A stretch of 64,000 nt of DNA from Enterobacteriaceae bacterium ESL0689 (GTDB lineage: Bacteria > Pseudomonadota > Gammaproteobacteria > Enterobacterales > Enterobacteriaceae): assembly GCA_029433525.1 (NCBI GenBank), contig JAQTIF010000001.1:744001-808000 (forward strand), read 5' to 3'. The position numbers were made by a program, and so were the translations under genes. Shown here piece by piece: positions 30,906 through 41,620 of this stretch. Every line of letters starts with the position of its first letter. Position 1 is the stretch's first letter. The notes under the pieces are model-generated. The model searched no databases, was not told the origin of the DNA, and worked only from the letters and a program-made list of their open reading frames with translations.

Positions 30906-31994
30906 ATGGAGAAGCTGACTGTAACTCTTGGAGAGCGAAGTTATCCGATAACCATCGCCGCTGGTTTATTTAACGATCCCGCGTCCTTTCAACCACTGAA
31001 AACCGGCGATCAGGTGATGCTGGTGACTAACGAAACGGTGGCACCGCTTTATCTGAATCAGGTTCGTGCGGTGCTGGAGCGGCGTGGTGTTCATGTTGAT
31101 AACGTCATTTTACCTGATGGTGAACAGTATAAAAATCTGACGATACTGGAGACGGTTTTTACTGCATTACTACAAAAACCGCATGGACGTGATACGACTT
31201 TAATCGCATTAGGTGGCGGTGTGATTGGTGATTTAACTGGCTTTGCCGCCGCCAGTTATCAGCGTGGTGTGCGTTTTATTCAGCTTCCTACTACGCTATT
31301 ATCTCAAGTGGATTCTTCGGTAGGCGGCAAAACCGCTGTCAATCATCCACTGGGTAAGAACATGATTGGTGCTTTCTGGCAGCCTGCGTCAGTGGTCATC
31401 GATCTCAATTGTCTTCGCACGCTGCCACGTCGTGAACTCTCATCCGGACTGGCAGAAGTCATAAAATATGGCATTATTCTTGATGCTGATTTTTTCTATT
31501 GGCTGGAAAACCATATTGATGCATTAATGGCACTGGATAATCAGGCAATGGCATATTGTATTCGTCATTGTTGCGAGCTAAAAGCAAAGGTTGTCGCTGC
31601 CGATGAACGTGAGGCCGGATTACGTGCCCTACTCAACCTTGGGCATACTTTCGGCCATGCCATTGAAGCAGAAATGGGTTATGGTAACTGGTTGCATGGC
31701 GAAGCGGTCGCGGCCGGTATCGTGATGGCGGCGCATGTATCTGAACGATTAGGTCAGTTCAGTACCGGAGAAACACAGCGTATTATCAATTTATTGCAAC
31801 GTGCGGGGCTACCGACTCGTGGACCACAGCAGATGTCTGTACCCGCGTATCTGCCTCATATGTTGCGTGATAAAAAGGTCCTGGCAGGAAAAATGCGGCT
31901 GGTGCTACCACTCGCGATAGGAAAAAGCGAAGTTTGCAGTGATGTATCGCATGATATCGTACAGCGTGCGATTACGGATACGCAATCGGGTTAA
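30906..31994 (+). CDS. aroB: 3-dehydroquinate synthase
   Basis: 362 residues, the E. coli length. It cyclises DAHP to dehydroquinate using NAD and a divalent metal, the second step of the shikimate pathway. NAD-binding motifs [20 protein letters not shown] and [19 protein letters not shown]; metal ligands in [13 protein letters not shown] and the [12 protein letters not shown] histidines. A short GC-rich stem (about 32008-32027) follows before damX. Confidence 0.99.
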   Translation: MEKLTVTLGERSYPITIAAGLFNDPASFQPLKTGDQVMLVTNETVAPLYLNQVRAVLERRGVHVDNVILPDGEQYKNLTILETVFTALLQKPHGRDTTLIALGGGVIGDLTGFAAASYQRGVRFIQLPTTLLSQVDSSVGGKTAVNHPLGKNMIGAFWQPASVVIDLNCLRTLPRRELSSGLAEVIKYGIILDADFFYWLENHIDALMALDNQAMAYCIRHCCELKAKVVAADEREAGLRALLNLGHTFGHAIEAEMGYGNWLHGEAVAAGIVMAAHVSERLGQFSTGETQRIINLLQRAGLPTRGPQQMSVPAYLPHMLRDKKVLAGKMRLVLPLAIGKSEVCSDVSHDIVQRAITDTQSG

Positions 31995-32084
31995 CAATAA
32001 GAAGATCCCGCCGCAGTTGCGCGGCGTTATTATTTTGGGTGATATGCGTAGTTGTAAGCAATAAGCCTTTTAATGGGGTGTTAA

Positions 32085-33341
32085 ATGGATGAACTAAAAC
32101 CAGAACATGATTTGAAGTCTGATCTTAGTGATCTTCATTCAGATCATTCTCGCCAGTCTTCTGAATACAATAGCGAACCGCAGATCAATTTTGATGCTAT
32201 CGATATTGATGTGGAAGAGAGCCATCCAATACGTGCCACTACCGCACCGTATGAGCGTGATGGGAAGGACGATACGGCAGAAAAAGTCAGTATGCAGGAC
32301 GAACGTCAGCATGATCGGCCGGGGTCTAATCGTAAGAAAATATCCGGGAAATTATTTTCTCGTCAGTATGTTATGACAATTCTGGGCGTTATCGTGTTGC
32401 TGTTATTAATCGCGGGTATTGGCTCGGCACTTAATTCGCCATCTTCGCTGCCGTCATCCGGCGAGCAAACTGCATCCGATGAGAAAAATATTCATTTATC
32501 AGATAATCCATCTGATAGCGGACAACCTGATACACAAGGGCAGATCGCAGAGGCTAATCAGAACAATACACCGTCGGTCGTCTCTTTGATTCCCGATCCT
32601 GATCCGGCGACCGTTGTTCAGCCCAGCGCAGAACTACAGGGACAACCACAAACCGAAATATCGGCCGAGTTGAATAATGCACCAGCTCAACCGCTGGATG
32701 ATTCAATGAATCAACCAGTGGCCTCCACGTTGCCGATTGAACCTGCGACTGTCGTACCTCCTGCACGTAATAACATGCTTGGGCATTCGGCTCCAGCGCC
32801 CGCTCAGGTTGGGCGTAAACCCACGATCAGTGAGCCGAAGTCGGTTGCAAAAATAGTGGTTGAAGAGAAAACAGCGCCTGCGAAACGGACAGCAAGCACA
32901 GCGGCAAAAACATTATCCGATAAACCTGCAGTAACCGCTCAGACTGCACCTACACCTACACCTACACCTACACCTACACCTACACCTACACCTACACCTA
33001 CACCTACACCTGCACCTGTACCTGCAGCGCCAGCCAGAACTCATGCTAAAACGACAGGGAACGTAAAAGCGTTGAAATCTGCGCCTGCGGATTACTATAC
33101 TTTGCAACTTAGCAGCTCCTCTAATTACAGCAACCTGAAGAACTGGGCGAAGAAAGAGAAGCTGGAAAATTATGTTGTTTATGAAACTACCCGCAACAGT
33201 CAGCCGTGGTATGTTCTGGTAAGCGGTATTTATCCGACAAGAGATGATGCAAAAAATGCGGTAGCTTCATTGCCAGCAAATATACAAGCGAAAAATCCCT
33301 GGGCAAAACCGTTGCATCAGGTTCAGGCTGAACTGAAATAA
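32085..33341 (+). CDS. damX: Cell-division SPOR-domain protein DamX
   Basis: 418 residues (E. coli 428). A single-pass inner-membrane protein: acidic cytoplasmic N-terminus, TM at about 95-116 (YVMTILGVIVLLLLIAGIG), a long low-complexity periplasmic linker and a C-terminal SPOR domain (about 337-410, DYYTLQLSSSSNYSNL to YPTRDDAKNAV) that binds denuded septal glycan. The linker contains (TP)n encoded by ten perfect ACACCT units at 32952-33011. It precedes dam, as in E. coli. Confidence 0.95.
   Translation: MDELKPEHDLKSDLSDLHSDHSRQSSEYNSEPQINFDAIDIDVEESHPIRATTAPYERDGKDDTAEKVSMQDERQHDRPGSNRKKISGKLFSRQYVMTILGVIVLLLLIAGIGSALNSPSSLPSSGEQTASDEKNIHLSDNPSDSGQPDTQGQIAEANQNNTPSVVSLIPDPDPATVVQPSAELQGQPQTEISAELNNAPAQPLDDSMNQPVASTLPIEPATVVPPARNNMLGHSAPAPAQVGRKPTISEPKSVAKIVVEEKTAPAKRTASTAAKTLSDKPAVTAQTAPTPTPTPTPTPTPTPTPTPTPAPVPAAPARTHAKTTGNVKALKSAPADYYTLQLSSSSNYSNLKNWAKKEKLENYVVYETTRNSQPWYVLVSGIYPTRDDAKNAVASLPANIQAKNPWAKPLHQVQAELK
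32952..33011 (+). repeat. Hexanucleotide tandem repeat (ACACCT)10 in damX
   Basis: Ten exact tandem ACACCT units, flanked by GCACCT on both sides and then GTACCT. They encode alternating threonine and proline in the periplasmic linker of DamX. Unit length is a multiple of three, so slippage would change linker length without breaking the frame. Confidence 0.95.
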
Positions 33342-33418
33342 GCGCGAATTTAAAAAGCAGGTGCTGCTGGAGCGATCTCCGCAGCCGGAGAAGATGTAAT
33401 TAGTCAGGCAGCATAAAA

Positions 33419-34243
33419 ATGAAGCGCGCTTTTCTGAAATGGGCAGGGGGAAAGTACCCCCTGCTTGATGATATAAAAAAACACCTGCCACAAGGTGATT
33501 GTCTGATTGAACCTTTTGTTGGTGCAGGTTCAGTCTTTCTTAATACTGATTTTTCCCGCTATATTCTGGCGGACATTAACAGCGATCTGATCGATCTGTA
33601 CAATATCGTTAAGTTACAAACGGATAACTATGTTGCGGCCGCTCGTGAAGTCTTTACACCTGAACATAATAATCCGGAACAATATTATCAGTTTCGCACG
33701 GAATTTAACCAGAGTCGTGATCCGCTACGTCGTGCGGTACTCTTTTTGTATCTGAATCGTCACGGTTATAATGGTTTGTGCCGTTATAATTTACGTGGTG
33801 AGTTTAATGTACCGTTTGGTCGTTATAAGAAGCCCTATTTTCCAGAAGCTGAGCTGTATTATTTTGCTCAGAAAGCACAGAATGCCTGTTTTTACTGTGA
33901 GTCATATGTGGAGAGTATGGCGCGGGCAGATGATTCTTCGGTGATCTATTGTGATCCACCCTATGCGCCGTTGTCACCTACCGCTAATTTTACGGCATAT
34001 CATACCAATAACTTTGATATCAGCCAGCAAGCTCATCTGGCTAAACTTGCCGAAGATCTGCGTGTACGACAGATCCCGGTGTTGATCTCCAATCACGATA
34101 TGGCGCTTACACGTGAATGGTATCGTCAAGCTAAACTGCATTTTGTTAAAGTGCAGCGCAGTATCAGTAGTAAGGGGGGTGCCCGAAAAAAGGTAGATGA
34201 GCTTCTGGCACTTTATTGTTCATCGAAGACCAAATCATCTTAA
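33419..34243 (+). CDS. dam: DNA adenine methyltransferase Dam
   Basis: 274 residues (E. coli 278). It methylates the adenine of GATC, directing mismatch repair, SeqA-controlled initiation and gene expression. SAM-binding motif [12 protein letters not shown] at the start and [12 protein letters not shown]; catalytic DPPY in [21 protein letters not shown] (about residue 178). The ATG at 33419 gives the family start [12 protein letters not shown]. Eleven bases separate it from rpe. Confidence 0.99.
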   Translation: MKRAFLKWAGGKYPLLDDIKKHLPQGDCLIEPFVGAGSVFLNTDFSRYILADINSDLIDLYNIVKLQTDNYVAAAREVFTPEHNNPEQYYQFRTEFNQSRDPLRRAVLFLYLNRHGYNGLCRYNLRGEFNVPFGRYKKPYFPEAELYYFAQKAQNACFYCESYVESMARADDSSVIYCDPPYAPLSPTANFTAYHTNNFDISQQAHLAKLAEDLRVRQIPVLISNHDMALTREWYRQAKLHFVKVQRSISSKGGARKKVDELLALYCSSKTKSS

Positions 34244-34253
34244 GGAGAGGCGG

Positions 34254-34931
34254 ATGAAGCCCTATTTGATTGCCCCTTCCATTCTGTCAGCCGATTTTGC
34301 CCGTCTGGGCGAGGATACCGCGAATGTACTGGCTGCAGGTGCCGATGTTGTGCATTTTGATGTGATGGATAACCATTATGTTCCGAATCTGACTATCGGC
34401 CCCATGGTGCTGAAAGCGTTACGTCATTACGGTATCACTGCGCCGATTGATGTCCATCTGATGGTCAAACCGGTTGATCGTATCATTCCTGATTTTGCGG
34501 CCGCAGGTGCCACTATTATTACTTTTCATCCCGAGGCCTCGGAGCATATCGATCGTAGTCTGCAGCTGATCAGAGAACAGGGCTGTCAGGCCGGTCTGGT
34601 CTTTAATCCCGCCACGCCATTGAACTATCTTGATTATGTGATGGATAAACTTGATGTCATTCTGTTGATGTCAGTCAATCCCGGTTTTGGTGGACAATCT
34701 TTTATTCCCCAGACGCTGGATAAGCTGCGTGAGGTTCGTCAACGTATTGATGCATCAGGTTATGATATCCGTCTGGAGGTCGATGGTGGTGTCAAAATCG
34801 ATAATATTGCTGAGATCGCCGCAGCCGGAGCGGATATGTTTGTCGCCGGTTCCGCTATTTTTGATCAACCTGATTATCGGCAGGTTATTGATCGTATGCG
34901 TCATGAATTAGCCCGGGTGAGCGATGACTGA
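34254..34931 (+). CDS. rpe: Ribulose-phosphate 3-epimerase
   Basis: 225 residues, as in E. coli. It interconverts ribulose-5-phosphate and xylulose-5-phosphate. TIM barrel with metal ligands in [14 protein letters not shown] and VHLMV, the second catalytic Asp in RLEVDGGV, and the phosphate loop VAGSAIF. AAGGAGAGGCGG precedes ATG 34254. The stop lies eight bases inside gph. Confidence 0.99.
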   Translation: MKPYLIAPSILSADFARLGEDTANVLAAGADVVHFDVMDNHYVPNLTIGPMVLKALRHYGITAPIDVHLMVKPVDRIIPDFAAAGATIITFHPEASEHIDRSLQLIREQGCQAGLVFNPATPLNYLDYVMDKLDVILLMSVNPGFGGQSFIPQTLDKLREVRQRIDASGYDIRLEVDGGVKIDNIAEIAAAGADMFVAGSAIFDQPDYRQVIDRMRHELARVSDD

Positions 34932-35685
34932 ATTAGCAGCAATAGAGGGCGTCGCTTTTGATCTTGATGGTACGCTGATAGACAGTGCGCCAGGTCTGGC
35001 GATGGCCGTTGATCAGGCGCTTTACGCACTGGAATTGCCGGTAGCGGGTGAAGCCAGGGTGGTGACATGGATTGGCAATGGCGCAGATGTTTTACTGATG
35101 CGCACGCTCGAATGGGCGCGTCAGGAATGGCTGATACAGCGTCGCGCGATGGGAAAACCGATGGTTGATCACAGTGAACGCCCGGCGGCAGAACAACTTA
35201 TTATGCTACGGAAACTGTTTGACCATTACTACCGCGAAGCCGCGACAGAGGGGAGTTTTTTATTTCCAGGCGTCGCCGATACACTGAGCATGATGCATGC
35301 GAAAGGATTACCACTGGCTGTGGTGACGAATAAACCCACACAATTTGTCGCCCCGATTCTGACATCACTGGCTATCAGCCACTATTTCAGGGTGGTGATT
35401 GGTGGCGATGATGTAGAGAATAAAAAACCCCATCCGCAAGCATTGCATCTGGCGGCGCAGAAACTCGGACTCACGCCTGATGCTTTATTGTTCGTCGGTG
35501 ATTCACGCAACGATATTCAGGCGGCTAAAGCAGCGGGGTGCCGCTCGGTTGGTTTGACCTATGGCTATAACTATGGCGAAGCCATTACCCTTAGCCAACC
35601 CGATTTTATCTGCGAGCAATTTAATCAACTGTTGCCCCTTTGCGGGCTACCGTACAGTGAAAACCAGGAAAACAGAAATGACTAA
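34924..35685 (+). CDS. gph: Phosphoglycolate phosphatase
   Basis: 253 residues (E. coli 252). A HAD phosphatase that removes 2-phosphoglycolate formed during repair of oxidised DNA ends. HAD motif [14 protein letters not shown] near residues 13-25 with nucleophile and acid Asp, motif II VTNKPT, motif [18 protein letters not shown]. The C-terminus ENQENRND closely follows E. coli. It overlaps both rpe (8 bases) and trpS (8 bases). Confidence 0.98.
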   Translation: MTELAAIEGVAFDLDGTLIDSAPGLAMAVDQALYALELPVAGEARVVTWIGNGADVLLMRTLEWARQEWLIQRRAMGKPMVDHSERPAAEQLIMLRKLFDHYYREAATEGSFLFPGVADTLSMMHAKGLPLAVVTNKPTQFVAPILTSLAISHYFRVVIGGDDVENKKPHPQALHLAAQKLGLTPDALLFVGDSRNDIQAAKAAGCRSVGLTYGYNYGEAITLSQPDFICEQFNQLLPLCGLPYSENQENRND

Positions 35686-36682
35686 GCCCATCGTGTTTAG
35701 TGGCGCACAGCCTTCAGGTGAATTAACTATTGGCAACTATATGGGAGCGTTGCGGCAATGGGTTAACATGCAGGATGATTATCATTGTATTTATTGTATT
35801 GTCGACCAGCACGCGATCACCGTTCGCCAGAATCCACAACAATTACATACTGCTACTCTGGATACCCTTGCGCTGTATCTGGCGTGTGGTATTGATCCGC
35901 AAAAAAGCACTATTTTTGTCCAGTCTCATGTGCCGGAACACGTTCAGTTAGGCTGGGTATTAAACTGTTATACCTATTTCGGTGAACTGAGCCGGATGAC
36001 CCAGTTTAAAGATAAATCGACCCGTTATGCGGAAAATATCAACGTCGGTCTGTTTGATTACCCGGTGCTGATGGCGGCGGATATTTTGCTCTACCAGACC
36101 AATCAGGTTCCGGTGGGCGAAGATCAGAAACAGCACCTTGAATTGACGCGCGATATTGCTCAGCGTTTTAATGCGATTTATGGCGATATCTTTAAAGTGC
36201 CCGAACCCTTTATTCCCGCATCGGGGGCCAGGGTGATGTCTTTGCTTGAGCCAACGAAAAAGATGTCTAAGTCAGATGAAAATCGTAATAATGTGATTGG
36301 CCTGCTGGAAGATCCACGCTCCATCGTGAAGAAGATCAAGCGCGCCGTAACCGACTCTGACGAACCGCCCGTTGTCCGCTATGACCAGCAAAATAAAGCT
36401 GGCGTGTCTAATCTGCTCGATATCCTATCGGGGGTCACTGGCCAGAGCATTGCCACCCTGGAGCAACATTTTGCGGGCAAAATGTATGGACATCTGAAAG
36501 GGGAAGTGGCGGATGCAGTGTCTGTCATGTTAGGGGATCTTCAGGAACGCTATCACCGTGTCCGTCAGGATGAAACCTTTCTTAAACAGGTGATGAAAGA
36601 GGGGGCAGAAAAGGCCAGCGCTCGTGCCTCACAAACGCTGAAAGCCGTATTCGATGCGATTGGTTTTGTGGCGAAACCCTGA
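35678..36682 (+). CDS. trpS: Tryptophanyl-tRNA synthetase
   Basis: 334 residues, as in E. coli. Class I synthetase charging tRNA-Trp. The HIGH-like motif is TIGNYMGA (17-24) and KMSKS occurs as [11 protein letters not shown] near residue 195. I chose ATG 35678, which overlaps the end of gph and gives [19 protein letters not shown]. It is the last gene of the aroK cluster and is convergent with cysG. Confidence 0.99.
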   Translation: MTKPIVFSGAQPSGELTIGNYMGALRQWVNMQDDYHCIYCIVDQHAITVRQNPQQLHTATLDTLALYLACGIDPQKSTIFVQSHVPEHVQLGWVLNCYTYFGELSRMTQFKDKSTRYAENINVGLFDYPVLMAADILLYQTNQVPVGEDQKQHLELTRDIAQRFNAIYGDIFKVPEPFIPASGARVMSLLEPTKKMSKSDENRNNVIGLLEDPRSIVKKIKRAVTDSDEPPVVRYDQQNKAGVSNLLDILSGVTGQSIATLEQHFAGKMYGHLKGEVADAVSVMLGDLQERYHRVRQDETFLKQVMKEGAEKASARASQTLKAVFDAIGFVAKP

Positions 36683-36731
36683 TTGTCAGGCCGGGCATAA
36701 CGCTATTCATTGCAGTGATAAATACAGGCAG

Positions 36732-36762
36732 GCTGTGATGTTCCGATAGCGGGCATCACAGC
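36732..36762. terminator. Hairpin between convergent trpS and cysG
   Basis: A 9-bp perfect stem GCTGTGATG/CATCACAGC around a 13-base loop, with GGCTG/CAGCC repeats near by. It has no U tract. Its place between convergent gene ends suggests a terminator or 3'-end structure. Confidence 0.4.
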
Positions 36763-36814
36763 GTCAGCCTGTCATCGTCGCATACAGCTTTCCTGGTCGC
36801 CTTATTCCACGGGT

Positions 36815-38224
36815 TCATTCGCTGATGACTGCATCCCTTTGTGTATGGTTATCGGTGGCACAAAACCAGTTGAGCTTAGCGCGCAGACTAACCACATGAC
36901 CAACGATAATCAATGAGGGACTGACCATTTTTTGTGCCAGAGTAGCCAGTTGATCCAGCGTACCGGTTATCACACGCTGATTGACGGTGGTGCCATTTTC
37001 GACAATCGCGACAGGCATATCGGCGGCCATGCCATGAGCGATCAGTTTTTCGCTGATTACCGGTGCCTGGTTCAGTCCCATATAGAATACTAACGTCTGC
37101 TTCTCGCAGGCCAGGTTCTGCCAGTCCAGTTCACCGCCTGTTTTCAGATGTCCGGTAACCAGGCGTACTCCCTGAGAAAAATCACGGTGGGTCAGCGGGA
37201 TACCCGAATAGGCGGAGCACCCGGAGGCAGCCGTAATACCCGGCACGACCGAGAAGGGGATCGCCGCATGGCTGAGCGCTTCCAGCTCTTCACCGCCACG
37301 GCCAAAAATAAAGGGATCACCCCCTTTCAAACGGACAACACGCCGCCCGCGCTGTGCTTCACGTAGCAGGATTTGATTAATCTCTTGCTGGGGTACGCAG
37401 TGATAACCTGAACGTTTACCGACGAATACCCGATCAGCGTCACGACGCACCAGATTCATAATATCATCGGAGACCAGCCGGTCATACACCACTACATCAG
37501 CTTGCTGGATCTGCTGTAGTCCTTTCAGTGTTAACAGTCCGGCATCGCCAGGGCCTGCACCTACCAGCACCACTTCACCCCGGTGATCCAGCGGTTGGGC
37601 TAATAACTGTTCAGTAATCTCAGTGACGGTCTGGTGGTCTTCATTCGCCAGTGATTGTGCCAGTCGGTCATGGGCAAATAATTTTTCCCAGAAACGCCGA
37701 CGCTGGCTCATTGTGGCAAATTGCTTTTTCACCCGGGTGCGTAGCTGACCAGCATAATGGGCAAGCTGGCCTAAATGGCGCGGGAGAAGGGCTTCTAATT
37801 TTTCCCGTAATAACCGTGCCAGTACCGGGGAAGTGCCCCCTGATGAGACGGCGACCATCAGCGGAGAACGATCAATAATTGACGGCATGATAAAGCTGGC
37901 CTGGCGGGGAGCATCAACCACATTGCAGAATATTCGTCTGGATTCAGCGGCTTCGCTAACCCGCTGATTGACTTCTTGATTATTGGTCGCGGCGATGGCG
38001 AGCCAGCAGGTATCGAGCAGGGTGGGATTAAATGGGCCAGCGACTAATGTCAGTCTCTGTGAGTTTGCCCATATCTGGAATTGCGGTGAAAAATCCAGTG
38101 CGTTAACGGTTAGTCTGGCGCCCGCATCCAGTAATAAACGGGCTTTACGTTCAGCAACATCACCACCACCGACCAGTAAACACTCGCGATTACGTAGCTG
38201 GCAGAAAATCGGTAAGTGATCCAC
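36815..38224 (-). CDS. cysG: Siroheme synthase CysG
   Basis: 469 residues (E. coli 457; the extra length is a C-terminal tail). A trifunctional enzyme making siroheme from uroporphyrinogen III: N-terminal NAD-dependent precorrin-2 dehydrogenase/ferrochelatase ([19 protein letters not shown], about 15-33) and C-terminal methyltransferase ([15 protein letters not shown] from about 221; [18 protein letters not shown]). Siroheme is the NirB cofactor. In E. coli it follows nirC; here nirC is missing and a terminator stands between nirD and cysG, so cysG likely has its own promoter. Confidence 0.98.
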   Translation of the reverse strand: MDHLPIFCQLRNRECLLVGGGDVAERKARLLLDAGARLTVNALDFSPQFQIWANSQRLTLVAGPFNPTLLDTCWLAIAATNNQEVNQRVSEAAESRRIFCNVVDAPRQASFIMPSIIDRSPLMVAVSSGGTSPVLARLLREKLEALLPRHLGQLAHYAGQLRTRVKKQFATMSQRRRFWEKLFAHDRLAQSLANEDHQTVTEITEQLLAQPLDHRGEVVLVGAGPGDAGLLTLKGLQQIQQADVVVYDRLVSDDIMNLVRRDADRVFVGKRSGYHCVPQQEINQILLREAQRGRRVVRLKGGDPFIFGRGGEELEALSHAAIPFSVVPGITAASGCSAYSGIPLTHRDFSQGVRLVTGHLKTGGELDWQNLACEKQTLVFYMGLNQAPVISEKLIAHGMAADMPVAIVENGTTVNQRVITGTLDQLATLAQKMVSPSLIIVGHVVSLRAKLNWFCATDNHTQRDAVISE

Positions 38225-38324
38225 GGCACATCCTCACAATAAAGAAAAAAAAGAGAAAAGAGCCATAGCATAACAGCGTGTAGGCTAGTAATTTATTGTT
38301 TTTATGTGATTTAGCGCTTAATTA

Positions 38325-38363
38325 GCATAAAAAATGACGTTCCCGCCATCGCCAGGCGGGAAC
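38325..38363 (-). terminator. Rho-independent terminator of nirBD
   Basis: Perfect 9-bp stem GTTCCCGCC (38339-38347) / GGCGGGAAC (38355-38363) with a seven-base loop. On the minus strand it is followed by GTCATTTTTTATG, a good U tract. It lies ten bases past the nirD stop and cuts nirBD from cysG. Confidence 0.88.
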
Positions 38364-38373
38364 TGTCGCAGGA

Positions 38374-38700
38374 TTATGCTTTCAGTTGGACATACCCTTC
38401 CTGCACCCGAACGTCAAAACAGCGAACCGAGTGACTGGCATCTTCCATACACAGGCCATCACGCAGTCGGAAACGCTGTTTTTTCAACGGACTGGCGACC
38501 CATAACTCACCATCATGCTCGGCGATAATACCGCGTGACAGAACACTGGCGTTGAAGAATGGATCGATATTGCTGATCGCGTAGACACTGTCATTATGAT
38601 ATGGTCGGAACAGGGCTACCTGTTGTTGACCAAGCTGCGCACAAACCCCGGTGGCGGGCAGAATATCATCAATTTTACAAATATCTCTCCACTGGCTCAT
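38374..38700 (-). CDS. nirD: Nitrite reductase small subunit
   Basis: 108 residues, the E. coli length. A Rieske-like fold protein that partners NirB in the cytoplasmic NADH-dependent nitrite reductase. The Rieske iron ligands are not needed in this family; the visible family pieces are WRDICKIDDILPATGVCA and NIDPFFNASVLSRGI. The start overlaps the nirB stop region (ATGA at 38697-38700). Confidence 0.97.
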   Translation of the reverse strand: MSQWRDICKIDDILPATGVCAQLGQQQVALFRPYHNDSVYAISNIDPFFNASVLSRGIIAEHDGELWVASPLKKQRFRLRDGLCMEDASHSVRCFDVRVQEGYVQLKA

Positions 38701-41240
38701 GCATTTTCCTCCATCAACTTGACCGGGATACGTTCATCCGGTGTCGCCGGACGATGTTGTTGACGTTCGGCGACGACCTGGACATTGGGATCGCGCTGGT
38801 GACTGTTGATAAAGTGTTTGAAGCGCGTCTGAGCCGCAGCATCGTTGACCGTTTGATACCATTCGCAAACGGTTTTTTCACGTAAACGCGCCAGTTCCTC
38901 TTCCAGCTGAGTATTCAGATCTAGTCTGTCATCAATAATGACACTGCGCAGGTAATCAATCCCGCCTTCCATATTGTCCAGCCATGAGGCGGTACGGGTG
39001 AGCTTATCCGCCGTGCGGATATAGAACATCATAAAACGATCAAGATAGTGGAGCAGTGTGTCATGATCGAGGTCGGCTGCCAGTAAATCGGCATGACGTG
39101 GCTTCATTCCACCGTTACCGCAGACATACAGATTCCAGCCCTGCTCCGTGGCAATAATACCGACATCTTTTCCTTGTGCTTCTGCGCATTCACGGGTACA
39201 GCCGGAGACGCCAAATTTGACTTTATGCGGTGTACGGATACCTTTGTAGCGATTTTCCAGTTCAACTCCCAGCCCGACGCTGTCGCCGACACCATAGCGG
39301 CACCAGGCGCTGCCGACACAGGTTTTCGCCATGCGCAGCGCTTTGGCATAGGCATGGCCGGTTTCAAAGCCAGCGGCAATGAGTTGCTGCCAGATAGTAG
39401 GCAGATCGTCCTTTTGTGCGCCAAACAGGCCGATACGTTGTGAACCGGTGATTTTGGTGTAGAGCTGATATTCACGGGCAATATTGCCGACCGCGATCAG
39501 TTGTTCCGGAGTGATTTCACCGCCTGCGGAGCGGGGGATCACCGAATAGGTGCCATCTTTCTGAATATTGGCCAGAAAGTTATCATTGGTATCCTGCAGT
39601 GGCGTATGTTGTGGCTTGAGGATATATTCATTCCAGCAGGAGGCCAGCAGAGAACCAATGGTGGGTTTACACACTTCGCAGCCATAGCCTTTGCCATGTT
39701 TATTCAGCAATTCTTCGAAGCTTTTAATCCCTTCGACACGGATCAGATGAAACAGCTCCTGACGGGAGTAGGCAAAGTGTTCGCACAAATTATGATTCAC
39801 TTCGATGCCTTGTTTCGCCAGTTCATTATTCAGGATCTGGGTGACCAGGGGAATACATCCGCCACAACCAGTGCCTGCTTTGGTCTCTGCTTTTAGCGCA
39901 GCAACGGTATGACAACCCTGGTTAATCGCGGCGATCAACGTTCCTTTACTGACATCGAAACAGGAACAGATTTGTGCACTGTCTGGCAGCTTGTCAACGC
40001 CGATGGCGGGTTTGCCACTACCGGCGTGGGCAGGCAGAATCAGTGTGTCCGGGTTTTCTGGCAGCTCAATACCGTTGAGTACCAGCTGTAGCAGATTACC
40101 GTAGTCGCTGGTATCACCCACCAGCACAGCGCCGAGCAGGGTTTTGTTATCTTCGCTGACGATTAAGCGTTTGTAGACTTCCTGGCGTTCATCAAGATAG
40201 ACATAACTACGGGAACCCGGCGTGCGGCCATGCGCATCACCGATCCCGCCGACATCGACCCCCAGCAGTTTCAGTTTGGCGCTCAGATCAGCACCGGTAA
40301 AATGATTGTCATTACCGAGGAGGTGATCGGCCGCAACCTGGGCCATTTTATAGCCAGGTGCCACCAGACCATAAACCCGGTTATTCCAGCTTGCGCATTC
40401 GCCGATCGCATAGATATCGGGATCGGAAGTCTGACAGTGATCGTCAATCACAATACCGCCGCGCGGGGCGATAGCCAGATCGCATTGTCTGGCCAGTTGA
40501 TCGCGAGGGCGGATACCGGTCGAGAAGACGATAAAGTCGACCTGCAATTCGCTCCCGTCAGCAAACTGCATGGTTTTACGGGCTTCGCTACCTTGCTGGA
40601 TAATCTCCTGGGTATTCTTGCTGGTATGCACCTGGACGCCGAGGCTTTCAATTTTGCGCTTTAATTGCGCGCCGCCGAGGCTGTCAAGCTGCTCAGCCAT
40701 CAGCATGGGCGCAAATTCAATCACATGGGTCTCGATGCCGAGATTCTTCAGCGCTCCCGCCGCTTCCAGTCCCAACAGACCTCCACCGACGACGGCTCCG
40801 CGTTTGCTACGGCGGGCACAGGCTTCAATGGCATTCAGATCTTCAATAGTGCGGTAGACAAAACAGTCCTGGGTATTGGCCCCTTTGATCGGCGGCACCC
40901 ACGGGCTGGAGCCGGTTGCGATGATCAGTTTGTCGTAAAATACGGTGCGCCCGGAACTGGAGTAGATCATTTTCTCCTGGCGATTCACCGTAATGGCGCG
41001 TTCACCAGTCAGGATATTGATCCCATGCTTCTGGTAGAAACCTTCACGAACCAGTGACAGCTCTTCCGCCGTATGATGAGAGAAGTAAGATGACAGATGC
41101 ACACGGTCATAGGCGACACGCGGTTCTTCACAGAATACGGTAATATCAAATTGATCGGCCGGTGCTTTATCCAGGATCTCTTCGATGAAGCGATGGCCAA
41201 CCATACCGTTGCCGATAATGGCGATTTTGACTTTGTTCAT
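38697..41240 (-). CDS. nirB: NADH-dependent nitrite reductase large subunit
   Basis: 847 residues, as in E. coli. It reduces nitrite to ammonium with NADH in the cytoplasm. N-terminal FAD/NAD oxidoreductase (IIGNGMVGHRFIEE near 9; VVGGGLLGLEAAGAL near 150), BFD-like [2Fe-2S] domain (ICSCFDVSKGTL and GTGCGGCIP, about 420-460), and C-terminal siroheme/4Fe-4S domain with SGCTRECAEAQGKDVG and YVCGNGG. A perfect FNR box sits 57 bases upstream of the start, so it should be induced without oxygen. Confidence 0.99.
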   Translation of the reverse strand: MNKVKIAIIGNGMVGHRFIEEILDKAPADQFDITVFCEEPRVAYDRVHLSSYFSHHTAEELSLVREGFYQKHGINILTGERAITVNRQEKMIYSSSGRTVFYDKLIIATGSSPWVPPIKGANTQDCFVYRTIEDLNAIEACARRSKRGAVVGGGLLGLEAAGALKNLGIETHVIEFAPMLMAEQLDSLGGAQLKRKIESLGVQVHTSKNTQEIIQQGSEARKTMQFADGSELQVDFIVFSTGIRPRDQLARQCDLAIAPRGGIVIDDHCQTSDPDIYAIGECASWNNRVYGLVAPGYKMAQVAADHLLGNDNHFTGADLSAKLKLLGVDVGGIGDAHGRTPGSRSYVYLDERQEVYKRLIVSEDNKTLLGAVLVGDTSDYGNLLQLVLNGIELPENPDTLILPAHAGSGKPAIGVDKLPDSAQICSCFDVSKGTLIAAINQGCHTVAALKAETKAGTGCGGCIPLVTQILNNELAKQGIEVNHNLCEHFAYSRQELFHLIRVEGIKSFEELLNKHGKGYGCEVCKPTIGSLLASCWNEYILKPQHTPLQDTNDNFLANIQKDGTYSVIPRSAGGEITPEQLIAVGNIAREYQLYTKITGSQRIGLFGAQKDDLPTIWQQLIAAGFETGHAYAKALRMAKTCVGSAWCRYGVGDSVGLGVELENRYKGIRTPHKVKFGVSGCTRECAEAQGKDVGIIATEQGWNLYVCGNGGMKPRHADLLAADLDHDTLLHYLDRFMMFYIRTADKLTRTASWLDNMEGGIDYLRSVIIDDRLDLNTQLEEELARLREKTVCEWYQTVNDAAAQTRFKHFINSHQRDPNVQVVAERQQHRPATPDERIPVKLMEENA

Positions 41241-41296
41241 TATGTTTCCTGGTTTCTTTACTACTGCCTACCTTAACGATTCAGCTATGACAATTT

Positions 41297-41310
41297 TTGA
41301 TGTAAATCAA
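41297..41310 (-). promoter_or_regulatory. FNR box upstream of nirB
   Basis: TTGATGTAAATCAA is an exact match to the FNR consensus TTGAT-N4-ATCAA. It lies 57-70 bases upstream of the nirB ATG, a position fitting class II activation near -41. A minus-strand TACCTAT at 41335-41341 could be a NarL heptamer. This agrees with anaerobic, nitrite/nitrate-responsive nirB control known in E. coli. Confidence 0.9.
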
Positions 41311-41620
41311 TTTCTCTTCTGTCTACTACTTAATAGGTATGACTATGATTTTTCATGATTTTTATAAGTTATGGGAAATAAAAGCGTTTTTATTTTGCGG
41401 CGTTTATGTACAGAATGTGCAACCGATAACCGCATTATCGGTGACTGTCGATCTCAGCTACTGAAGTGCGGATGTGGCATTATCAAAAGATTAAGAACTG
41501 GCTACCTGAACAACGATGACACCGATATCGCCAGAATAGCATCGTTATTGAAGTAGCCAGCGTTATGGATAAGACAGCGCGCGCGCCAGGCCGACCAGTT
41601 ATCCACGACTTTGCTGCGGT
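41311..41620. other. Region between nirB control site and agp
   Basis: About 310 bp after the FNR box. The frame 41371-41556 (61 residues, several cysteines) has no RBS and no recognisable family. No repeat copy or clear terminator for agp is visible. Confidence 0.4.

Noticed and set aside
32949..33020. Possible CRISPR-like array because of the short tandem repeats
   Set aside because: Units are six bases with no spacers and lie inside the damX reading frame.
32913..33107. Arg/Cys-repeat frame on the minus strand within damX
   Set aside because: A consequence of the ACACCT repeat read on the other strand; no RBS or known domain.
41371..41556. 61-codon frame between nirB and agp as a gene
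   Set aside because: No RBS, no recognisable domain, and it overlaps the nirB promoter flank.
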